Part shown: positions 1 to 4,935 of the stretch, one piece after another | Layout: each line of letters opens with the position of its first letter | How positions within the stretch are numbered: position 1 is the first letter of the stretch | Origin: Actinomycetota bacterium | GTDB lineage: Bacteria; Actinomycetota; Thermoleophilia; Gaiellales; Gaiellaceae | Direction of reading: 5' to 3' | Assembly: GCA_020029625.1 (NCBI GenBank) | Contig: JAIBJP010000063.1 | Span: 1-10,027, forward strand | Length of the DNA: 10,027 nt | Translations under genes and position numbers: made by a program | Notes under the pieces: model-generated | What the model was told of the DNA's origin: nothing | Seen by the model: only the letters and a program-made list of their open reading frames with translations | Databases searched by the model: none

Positions 1-1
1 G

Positions 2-214
2 AAGATCGGCGGGACGATGCATCTCGCGCTCGGCTCGGCCTTCCCGCAGGCCGGCGGGGCGAACACGTCCGGGCTGCACTGGGACATGATCTGCGACCTC
101 CGCGCGGACGGCGAGGTCTACGCCGACGGAGAGCTGATCTGGAAGGCGGGGCGCTTCCTCGGGGAGGCCGTCACGGAAACCGCAGAGCCTGTCGAGGCTG
201 CCGAGCTTGGCTGA
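2..214 (+). CDS. M29 family aminopeptidase, C-terminal fragment (5' end outside window)
   Basis: This is the last 70 residues of a metal-dependent aminopeptidase of peptidase family M29 (aminopeptidase T/AmpS type), which removes N-terminal amino acids from peptides in the cytoplasm. The frame is open from the window edge and ends in TGA at 212-214. Visible family motifs are the HLALG block (codons 17-31), whose histidine is a metal ligand, and the LHWD block, which supplies a second histidine and an aspartate. The segment KIGGT...GELIW aligns without gaps to the C-terminus of the next gene, about 34 of 56 residues identical, so the two are tandem paralogues. The stop overlaps the start of the next gene by 8 nt, suggesting co-translation. 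Family assignment is firm; substrate preference cannot be read from sequence. Confidence 0.88.
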   Translation, partial: KIGGTMHLALGSAFPQAGGANTSGLHWDMICDLRADGEVYADGELIWKAGRFLGEAVTETAEPVEAAELG

Positions 215-1319
215 TTCGCGGCTCGAAGGCCTGGCCGAGGTCCTCGTCAACTACTCGACGGGCGTCGAGCCCGGAGACATCGTCCTGCTCGAGACGACTC
301 CGCTTGCGGCGCCGCTCCTGCGGGAGCTTCATCGCCGGGTTGTCGGCGCGGGCGGCCATCCGCATGTTCGCATCGGGCTCGACGGCGCAGCCGAGGCGCT
401 GCTGTCACAAGGGTCGGACGAGCAGATCCAGTGGGTGAACCCGATGCGAACTGAGGATTTCGAACGCGCCGATGTCCGCATCGCAATCGAGGCCAGCTCG
501 AACACGCGTGAGCTCACCGGGATCGATCCGGCTCGCCAGGCGCGCTACTCGGTGGCCAGGGAAAGCCTGCGCGAGCGATATCTCGAACGGTCGCGGAACG
601 GGGAGCTGCGGTCCGTCGTGAGCGCATACCCGACGACCGCGTCCGCGCAGGACGCCGAGATGTCCCTCGACGACTACGAGGACTTCGTCTACCGGGCGGG
701 CTTCCTCGATCGAGACGATCCTGTGGCGTCGTGGCAGGAGCTCGGCGAGCGGCTGGACCGGCTGAGCGCGTGGCTGAGCGAGCGCGTGGAGATCCGGGTT
801 GTCACCGAGGGCACCGACCTGACTCTCGGAGTGGCCGGCCGGACCTGGATTCCCTGCGACGGGATGGAGAACTTCCCTGACGGGGAGGTGTTCACGGGGC
901 CCGAGGAGTCCAGCGTCGAAGGCTGGATCTCCTTCACCTATCCGGCGACCTTCGGCGGGCGAATCGTGCGCGGAATCGTCCTGCGCTTCGAAGGCGGCGA
1001 GGTCGTCGAGGCGCACGCCGACGACGGGGAGCCCTTCCTCCGCGAGATGCTGGCCATGGACGACGGTGCGCGCCGGGCGGGAGAGTTTGCCTTCGGCATG
1101 AACGAGGCCATTCGCGAGTTCACCGGTCACACGCTCTACGACGAGAAGATCGGCGGCACGGTGCACCTCGCCCTCGGAATGTCGTATCCGGAGAGCGGCG
1201 GGCTGAACCGGTCGGCGCTCCACTGGGATCTCGTCTGCGATCTCCGCTCGGGCAGCGAGGTCTACGCAGACGGGGAGCTCGTCTACCGAAACGGCGAGTT
1301 CCTGCCCGACCTCTTCTGA
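207..1319 (+). CDS. M29 family aminopeptidase (aminopeptidase T/AmpS-like), second tandem copy
   Basis: Complete 370-residue cytoplasmic metallo-aminopeptidase of family M29, a normal length for the family. Likely metal ligands are in place: E227 in GEVFTGP, E293 in ARRAGEFAFG, H320 in HLALG, and H339 and D341 in LHWD. No signal peptide or membrane segment is seen. The TTG start at 207 was chosen because the family N-terminus (SRLEGLAEVLVNYS) begins directly after it, and a GAGG lies about 9 nt upstream. The first 8 nt (TTGGCTGA) overlap the upstream stop, so translation is probably coupled to the upstream paralogue. The 3' end overlaps the downstream phosphoesterase. The family is known to have broad specificity, so a role in peptide turnover is inferred; why two adjacent copies are kept is unknown. 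Confidence 0.93.
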   Translation: MADSRLEGLAEVLVNYSTGVEPGDIVLLETTPLAAPLLRELHRRVVGAGGHPHVRIGLDGAAEALLSQGSDEQIQWVNPMRTEDFERADVRIAIEASSNTRELTGIDPARQARYSVARESLRERYLERSRNGELRSVVSAYPTTASAQDAEMSLDDYEDFVYRAGFLDRDDPVASWQELGERLDRLSAWLSERVEIRVVTEGTDLTLGVAGRTWIPCDGMENFPDGEVFTGPEESSVEGWISFTYPATFGGRIVRGIVLRFEGGEVVEAHADDGEPFLREMLAMDDGARRAGEFAFGMNEAIREFTGHTLYDEKIGGTVHLALGMSYPESGGLNRSALHWDLVCDLRSGSEVYADGELVYRNGEFLPDLF

Positions 1320-1789
1320 TCGCGCTCATCGGGGATACGCACCTGCCGCGCGGCGCCCGCCGCCTTCCACACAAGTGCCTGCGCCTGCTCGAGCGGGCCG
1401 AGCTCATCCTCCACACCGGAGACGTGACGGCGGCCTCCGTGCTCGAGGTGCTAGAGGAGCTCGCTCCCGTCGCCGCCGTGCACGGCAACATGGACGAGCC
1501 CGCGCTTCGTGAAGCATTGCCAGGACGCCTCGTGGTCGAAGCCGGCGGCTTGCGGATCGGGCTCGTGCACGACGCTCGCGGTGCGGCCGGGAGGCATGCG
1601 CGTCTCGCCGATGCCTTTCCGGGGTGCGACGCGATCGCCTACGGGCATACGCACATCCCTGAGGTGGCGCGGGTAGGGGAGACATGGATTCTCAACCCCG
1701 GCAGCCCCACGGAGAGACGCCGGGCGCCGGAGCACACCATGATCGTTCTCGAGGGCGGCGAGCCCCAGCTCGTCTCGCTCGCGCCCTGA
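1316..1789 (+). CDS. YfcE/MJ0936-type metallophosphoesterase, probable CTG start
   Basis: Small calcineurin-like phosphodiesterase of the YfcE/MJ0936 group, which hydrolyses phosphodiester substrates with a two-metal centre. From the CTG at 1316 the protein is 157 residues, near the usual 160-180. All metal motifs are visible: GDTH (D7, H9), HTGD (D36), HGNMD (N58), VHD (H85) and GHTH (H111, H113). The first canonical start in frame is GTG at 1424, which would remove GDTH and HTGD and leave an inactive 121-residue fragment. No in-frame ATG, GTG or TTG occurs from 1142 to 1423. CTG 1316 forms a CTGA overlap with the upstream aminopeptidase stop, so re-initiation is plausible, although no clear Shine-Dalgarno is seen. 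An ATC start at 1319 or a sequencing error are alternatives. Physiological substrate is unknown. Confidence 0.8.
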   Translation: MIALIGDTHLPRGARRLPHKCLRLLERAELILHTGDVTAASVLEVLEELAPVAAVHGNMDEPALREALPGRLVVEAGGLRIGLVHDARGAAGRHARLADAFPGCDAIAYGHTHIPEVARVGETWILNPGSPTERRRAPEHTMIVLEGGEPQLVSLAP

Positions 1790-1805
1790 CGTCCGACAAT
1801 CTCTG

Positions 1806-1820
1806 TACTATGCGAACATA
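1806..1820 (+). promoter_or_regulatory. Putative -10 element and leaderless start of the LysM gene
   Basis: TACTAT at 1806-1811 fits the TANNNT pattern of actinobacterial -10 boxes and ends 8 nt before the ATG at 1820. Transcription would then begin at or next to the start codon. No Shine-Dalgarno lies between the upstream stop (1789) and the ATG, which agrees with a leaderless mRNA. The best -35-like sequence (CTGACG, 1786-1791) is only 14 nt upstream of the -10, so the -35 is weak or absent. The assignment is inference from pattern and spacing. Confidence 0.4.
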
Positions 1821-1828
1821 TGTTCGCA
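1811..1828. promoter_or_regulatory. LexA (SOS) operator, perfect 18-bp palindrome
   Basis: TGCGAACATATGTTCGCA is its own reverse complement across all 18 bp, centred between 1819 and 1820. It contains CGAAC-N4-GTTCG, the established LexA/DinR operator core of Gram-positive bacteria and actinobacteria. It abuts the putative -10 and covers the expected transcription start and the start codon of the LysM gene, a position where LexA binding would block transcription. Such a perfect match placed exactly at a start of a LysM/membrane protein is unlikely to be chance. lexA itself is not in the window. Confidence 0.82.
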
Positions 1829-2074
1829 CGCACTCATATCTACGCGCTGCTCCTGGCGTTGGCGCTCGTCACGCTGGCGCTCTCGACTGCCCGCCCTTCG
1901 CGGGGAGCCTCGCCGGAGGCACGTCACCTCGTGCGTTCCGGTGAGACGCTCTGGTCGATCGCCTCGGCCCGCTACGCCGGCGACCCGCGCGAGGCGATCT
2001 GGCGAATCGAACAGCGGAACGGGCTGACGGGCGAGCCGCTCCAGCCCGGGACCGTGCTCTACCTGCCGCAGTAG
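1820..2074 (+). CDS. Membrane-anchored LysM protein, candidate SOS cell-division suppressor (YneA-like)
   Basis: An 84-residue protein with a hydrophobic segment at about residues 7-24 (IYALLLALALVTLALS), a short linker, and one LysM domain at about residues 35-83 (RHLVRSGETLWSIA ... LQPGTVLYLP). Predicted topology is N-terminus inside and LysM outside, where it can bind peptidoglycan. Because the ATG at 1820 lies inside a perfect LexA box, the gene is probably induced by DNA damage. Bacillus YneA, and functional counterparts near lexA in other Gram-positives, are small SOS-induced proteins with one membrane segment, YneA with a LysM domain, that delay septation. By analogy this is a candidate division suppressor; that function is inferred. 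ATG 1820 is the only usable start before the membrane segment. It ends 8 bp from the convergent HD-GYP gene. A general cell-wall LysM protein is the alternative. Confidence 0.85.
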   Translation: MFARTHIYALLLALALVTLALSTARPSRGASPEARHLVRSGETLWSIASARYAGDPREAIWRIEQRNGLTGEPLQPGTVLYLPQ

Positions 2075-2082
2075 GGGTTGGG

Positions 2083-3414
2083 CTAGCCGGCCGCGAGCGC
2101 CCGCGCGTCCGCGATCCCGAAGTCGGCCGGGCGCTTGCTGACGGCGTCGAAAAACGCGTCCACCACGGCGGGAACGAACTGGCTTCCGCGACAGGAACGG
2201 ACCTCCGCGAGAGCCTCCCCGGTCGAGAGCGCGCGCTGGTAGGGCCGCTCGATCGTCATGGCGTCCCAGGCATCGGCTAGACCCGCGATGGCGGCGGCGA
2301 GGGGGATCTCCTCAGCGGCGAGGCCGTCCGGGTAGCCGCGGCCGTCCCACCGCTCGTGGTGGTGCCGGATAATCGCCACGGAGTCGCGCAGGCGGCCGAA
2401 CTTGGCGACGATCCGCGCTCCCTCAGCCGAGTGGCGCTTCATCATGTCGAACTCTTCGTCGGTGAGCTTGCCCGGCTTGGTCAGGAGAATGTCGGGGATC
2501 GCGATCTTGCCGATGTCATGGAAGAGGGCGCCGAAGCGCAGAGCGTCCATCTCCTTGATAGTCAAGCCGAGCTCCTGGCCGATCGCGACGGCGATGCGCT
2601 GAACGCGCAGGGAGTGGCCGGCGGTATACGGATCCTTCGCCTCGACAGTCGCGTTGAGGCTCTCTATTGCCTCGAGCGAGCTCTCCTCGAGGCGCCGGTA
2701 GGACTCGCTGAGCGCGAAGGAGCGCTCCCGCAACGCGGTCGTCTGGCGGCGCAACGTGCTGGAGGCGCTGCGCGCCAGGACGAGCAGGAGGATCCACAGG
2801 AGGGCGAAGACAGCCGCGATGACGATCCAGAGCTCGTGCCTGCGGTGGGCGATTGAGGCCTCGAGAGGCGTCGCGTCGGCGTAGACCTCGTACGCTCCGA
2901 TCACCTCGTCGGACCCAGAGACGACAGGCGCGTAAACCTCGAGGACGTCGTGCACGGGCAGCCTCGACTCGACAGCGTCCTCGGCATCGGCCAGATCCTC
3001 GAACCCAGCCTCGGCCTCGCCGGTCTCCAATACCTCCTGGAGATCGTGGCCGACCGGGAAGCGCTGCCCGATCCGATCCGGGGCGAGTGAGGCCCACGCG
3101 AGGACCCCGTCGCGGCGCCAGACCTTCACGCTGAGGATGTCGGGCCGCTCGGCGAGGGTGCGACGGACGATGCCGGTGACTTCCTCCCCGACGCGAAGCT
3201 GCGTTCCGTTCACGAGACGGGGCGAGAGGACGGCGCTCGTGTACTGGGAGAGCGAGACCTTGGCGTCGTCGAGCGACTGCTGGCGGAGCGCCTGGGTCAT
3301 GATCGAACCGAGCACGATCCCGCCGGCTGCGAGCACGACTGCGGCCACGGCCACGAGTGCCCACAGAAGCGTGAGCGAACGGGCCACCCGCTGGCTCATG
3401 GTCACGCGTGCCAC
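2083..3414 (-). CDS. Membrane HD-GYP domain cyclic-di-GMP phosphodiesterase with extracytoplasmic sensor
   Basis: A 443-residue inner-membrane signalling protein. Layout: short cytoplasmic N-terminus, membrane helix at about 13-37, an extracytoplasmic region at about 40-193 that may be a Cache-like sensor, a second helix at about 195-214, a linker predicted helical (215-250), and an HD-GYP domain at about 252-425. Expected HD-GYP residues are present: H267, H299-D300 followed by K303, H328, H351-H353, the GRGYPDG loop (358-364) with G360-Y361-P362, and D381. The domain therefore looks catalytically intact, and HD-GYP enzymes degrade cyclic-di-GMP. The ligand of the sensor region is unknown. 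The GTG at 3414 is taken as start; GTG at codon 4 or ATG at codon 6 are possible. It diverges from rnz across 64 bp. Confidence 0.9.
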   Translation of the reverse strand: MARVTMSQRVARSLTLLWALVAVAAVVLAAGGIVLGSIMTQALRQQSLDDAKVSLSQYTSAVLSPRLVNGTQLRVGEEVTGIVRRTLAERPDILSVKVWRRDGVLAWASLAPDRIGQRFPVGHDLQEVLETGEAEAGFEDLADAEDAVESRLPVHDVLEVYAPVVSGSDEVIGAYEVYADATPLEASIAHRRHELWIVIAAVFALLWILLLVLARSASSTLRRQTTALRERSFALSESYRRLEESSLEAIESLNATVEAKDPYTAGHSLRVQRIAVAIGQELGLTIKEMDALRFGALFHDIGKIAIPDILLTKPGKLTDEEFDMMKRHSAEGARIVAKFGRLRDSVAIIRHHHERWDGRGYPDGLAAEEIPLAAAIAGLADAWDAMTIERPYQRALSTGEALAEVRSCRGSQFVPAVVDAFFDAVSKRPADFGIADARALAAG

Positions 3415-3444
3415 TACCGCACCGGGATCGGACTTCTCGCGCCC

Positions 3445-3456
3445 GGACTTGAGTCC
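3445..3456. promoter_or_regulatory. Inverted repeat in the HD-GYP/rnz divergent promoter region
   Basis: GGACT-TG-AGTCC, with 5-bp arms and a 2-bp spacer, sits in the 64-bp gap between the two divergent starts and about 10 bp upstream of the proposed rnz -10. It could be a small operator. Arms this short occur by chance, so support is weak. Confidence 0.2.
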
Positions 3457-3466
3457 TGCGCGGCCC

Positions 3467-3479
3467 TACACTTGGCCCG
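3467..3479 (+). promoter_or_regulatory. Putative -10 element and leaderless start of rnz
   Basis: TACACT at 3467-3472 fits a -10 hexamer and ends 6 nt before the GTG start at 3479, so the transcript would start at or beside the start codon. No Shine-Dalgarno is visible before the GTG. A TTGAGT at 3449-3454 resembles a -35 but is only 12 nt away, too close for a standard pair. The arrangement repeats that of the LysM gene, which raises confidence a little. Confidence 0.35.
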
Positions 3480-4582
3480 TGGACCTCGACATCGTCTTCC
3501 TCGGGACCTCCGGGTCCGTGCCGACGGCGCGACGTGGCCTTGCGGGCACGCTCGTCCGCCGGGGCGGCGACCGGATCCTCTTCGACTGCGGCGAGGGCAC
3601 GCAGCGCCAGCTGCTACGGTCGACGGTGGGCCTCGTCGAGCTCCCCGACGTCTTCCTGACGCACTACCACGCCGACCACTATCTCGGCCTGCCGGGGATG
3701 CTGAAGACCTTCGCGCTTCGCGGGCGCGAGGTGCCCCTCACCGTGTACGGGCCGCCCGGCCTCGTCGACCTCTTTACGGTCTTGAGGCGGATCTTCGGAA
3801 AGCTGACGTACGAGGTCGATCTGCGCGAGCTGCGCCCGGGCGAAGGAAGCGACCGCGGCGACTACCGGGTCTTCGCCTTCGCAGTCGAGCACGGCGTCGC
3901 CTCGAACGGCTACTGCCTCGCCGAGAATCCCCGGCCGGGGCGCTTCGACGTGCAGACCGCCCGCTCCCTCGGTGTGCCCGAAGGGCCGCTCTTCGGATGC
4001 CTGCAGGCCGGCGAGGCGGTTGACCTGCCCGCCGGCGGTACGGTCGTCCCCGAACAGGTGCTGGGCCCGCCTCGGGCCGGACGCAAGATCGTCCTGGCCG
4101 GGGATACGCGCCCTGCGGCGGAGGTGCTCGACGTGGCTCGAGAGGCGGACGTCCTCGTGCACGAGGCGACCTTCGCCTCCGAGGAGCAGGAGCGGGCGGA
4201 CGAGACCCTGCACGCGACGGCGACCGGCGCCGCCGAGCTGGCGCGGGCGGCCGGCGTGAAGATGCTGGCGCTGACGCATCTGTCGAACCGCTACTTCGGC
4301 CCCGAGATCGCCCGTGAGGCAAGGACGGTTTTCGCGGAGACCGTCGTTCCGCGGGACTTCGATATCATCGACGTCCGCTTTCCGGAACGGGGCGGGCCGC
4401 GTCTCGTCAAGGGTGGGGCGCTAGGCAGGCGGGAGGAGGCCGAGGCGCATGGGAGCGATGGTGCAGCTGGCAGTGGCGAGGAATCTCGCGGAGGCCGAGG
4501 AGATCCAGACGATCCTGAACTCGGCCGGGATCGCGTCGGAGCTCGAGCTGGCCGTCGACCAGCATCCGACCCAACTCGCTGA
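3479..4582 (+). CDS. rnz: Ribonuclease Z (tRNA 3' endonuclease), reading frame overruns its expected end
   Basis: Metallo-beta-lactamase-fold endonuclease that cuts the 3' trailer from tRNA precursors in the cytoplasm. Zinc-site residues are visible: H62-x-H64-x-D66-H67 in THYHADHYLG, H138 in EHGVASNGY, D209 in AGDTRP and H267 in LTHLSNRYF, with H245 in a conserved LHATA block. The GTG at 3479 is chosen because the family N-terminus (DIVFLGTSGSVPT) follows at once. The expected end is near residue 312, after GGPRLVKGG, at the usual length of 305-320. As written, the frame runs on to 367 residues, overlaps the next gene by 134 nt, and loses its G/C third-position bias after about 4420. Deleting one G in 4415-4418 would bring TAG at 4422-4424 into frame. 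Function is confident; the last 55 or so residues are probably not real. Confidence 0.92.
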   Translation: MDLDIVFLGTSGSVPTARRGLAGTLVRRGGDRILFDCGEGTQRQLLRSTVGLVELPDVFLTHYHADHYLGLPGMLKTFALRGREVPLTVYGPPGLVDLFTVLRRIFGKLTYEVDLRELRPGEGSDRGDYRVFAFAVEHGVASNGYCLAENPRPGRFDVQTARSLGVPEGPLFGCLQAGEAVDLPAGGTVVPEQVLGPPRAGRKIVLAGDTRPAAEVLDVAREADVLVHEATFASEEQERADETLHATATGAAELARAAGVKMLALTHLSNRYFGPEIAREARTVFAETVVPRDFDIIDVRFPERGGPRLVKGGALGRREEAEAHGSDGAAGSGEESRGGRGDPDDPELGRDRVGARAGRRPASDPTR

Positions 4583-4682
4583 CTCCCCACAGAAGGTGCT
4601 CGTCCCCGAAGAGTCCCTCGAGAACGCTCAGCACGCCATCGAGGCGATGACCGACCCGGACGAGCTCATCGGCGGCCGCTAG
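4449..4682 (+). CDS. DUF2007-like small protein (putative signal-transducing protein family)
   Basis: A 77-residue cytoplasmic protein whose pattern (VQLAVARNLAEAEEIQTILN, then VLVPEESLENAQHAI) resembles the DUF2007 group. The biochemical role of these small alpha/beta proteins is not established. The G/C third-position bias is strong in this frame, which makes it the real gene over the overlapping tail of the rnz frame. A purine-rich ribosome site (GGGAGGAGG, 4431-4439) precedes the ATG at 4449 by about 9 nt; the ATG at 4458 is an alternative that gives the more family-like MVQLAVARN start. It lies directly after rnz in the same direction and probably shares its transcript. No catalytic motif is seen, and a function should not be inferred from the name. 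Confidence 0.78.
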   Translation: MGAMVQLAVARNLAEAEEIQTILNSAGIASELELAVDQHPTQLADSPQKVLVPEESLENAQHAIEAMTDPDELIGGR

Positions 4683-4716
4683 CTGACGGCTCTGGACGGC
4701 CGGGCAAATACGCGTC

Positions 4717-4784
4717 CGCGTTCAGTTAGACGCTCGCTGCAGGATCCTGCGCTCGCGGGCCCGTCTGACTAGACGCGCGTTCAG
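4717..4784 (+). repeat. Short rearranged direct repeats and dyads upstream of pyrR
   Basis: CGCGTTCAG occurs at 4717-4725 and 4776-4784, and TAGACGC at 4727-4733 and 4770-4776, in opposite relative order. GCTCGC occurs at 4732-4737, 4751-4756 and 4803-4808. The same stretch has a perfect 12-bp palindrome GCAGGATCCTGC (4739-4750), CGTCTGACTAGACG (4762-4775) and ACGCGC/GCGCGT arms around GTTCA (4773-4789). As RNA, 4726-4732 could pair with 4762-4768. No gene is seen from 4683 to 4855. The role is unknown: regulator sites, a structured RNA, or end-of-transcript structures. Confidence 0.4.
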
Positions 4785-4793
4785 CGCGTATGT

Positions 4794-4837
4794 CTCGGGG
4801 CCGCTCGCTTGTCTCCCTTGCGAGTGCCGCCCCAGAG
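4794..4837 (+). other. Long imperfect hairpin in the rnz/DUF2007-pyrR intergenic region
   Basis: Arms 4794-4808 and 4820-4837 form 15 base pairs: CGCTCGC (4802-4808) pairs with GCGAGTG (4820-4826), one G-U included, and CTCGGGGC (4794-4801) pairs with GCCCC-A-GAG (4829-4837). Two bases (4827-4828) and A4834 are bulged, and the loop (4809-4819) is pyrimidine-rich. No U tract follows, so it is not a classic intrinsic terminator. It may end the upstream transcript as a U-less stem, or be part of an unidentified RNA. Confidence 0.35.
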
Positions 4838-4855
4838 CCCGTCAGGCCGATTAGC

Positions 4856-4884
4856 TGGACTCCGTCCGCCGACGCGGCTAGTCT
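4856..4884 (+). promoter_or_regulatory. Predicted pyr operon promoter
   Basis: TGGACT (4856-4861) resembles a -35 and TAGTCT (4879-4884) a -10, separated by exactly 17 bp. A start at about 4891 would give a leader of some 45 nt that consists almost entirely of the PyrR-binding hairpin. Both hexamers are imperfect; the support comes from the spacing and from the fit to the downstream element. Confidence 0.42.
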
Positions 4885-4896
4885 CCGCCCCGCACA

Positions 4897-4929
4897 CCTT
4901 TAAGCCGGTCCCGTGAGGCCGGAAAGGAG
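4897..4929 (+). promoter_or_regulatory. PyrR-binding RNA hairpin that sequesters the pyrR Shine-Dalgarno
   Basis: The RNA fits the conserved PyrR-binding loop: CCUUUAA at the 5' side, the signature GUCCCGUGAGGC (4908-4919) at the top, and AAAGG at the 3' side. Base pairs are CCUUU (4897-4901) with AAAGG (4923-4927), then a 5'-side purine bulge AAG (4902-4904), CCGG (4905-4908) with CCGG (4919-4922), U4909 bulged, and CC (4910-4911) with GG (4917-4918), closing a CGUGA loop. The 3' strand carries the ribosome site AAAGGAG (4923-4929) for the ATG at 4936. PyrR bound to uridine nucleotides would stabilise the hairpin and block initiation, as reported for Mycobacterium smegmatis, in contrast to the Bacillus attenuation mechanism. 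No terminator/antiterminator pair is seen after it. Confidence 0.87.
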
Positions 4930-4935
4930 TTGTTG

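Noticed and set aside
405..1223. Long antisense open frame opposite the M29 aminopeptidase
   Set aside because: High G+C depletes stop codons on the opposite strand; the translation shows no family motif, and the + strand gene is complete with all ligands.
2075..2095. Possible bidirectional terminator between the LysM and HD-GYP genes
   Set aside because: The 8-bp gap holds only GGCTAGCC at 2081-2088, a palindrome with no loop and no U tract on either side.
2516..3364. 282-codon minus-strand frame inside the HD-GYP gene
   Set aside because: Arg/Pro-rich out-of-frame reading of a gene whose true frame has intact HD-GYP motifs.
3137..3478. N-terminal extension of the rnz frame upstream of GTG 3479
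   Set aside because: It runs opposite the HD-GYP gene, is Ser/Thr/Arg-rich without pattern, and the RNase Z family N-terminus begins right after GTG 3479.
4794..4837. Hairpin read as a PyrR attenuation terminator
   Set aside because: It lies upstream of the predicted promoter and PyrR loop and has no U tract, so it cannot act as the downstream attenuator of the Bacillus mechanism.
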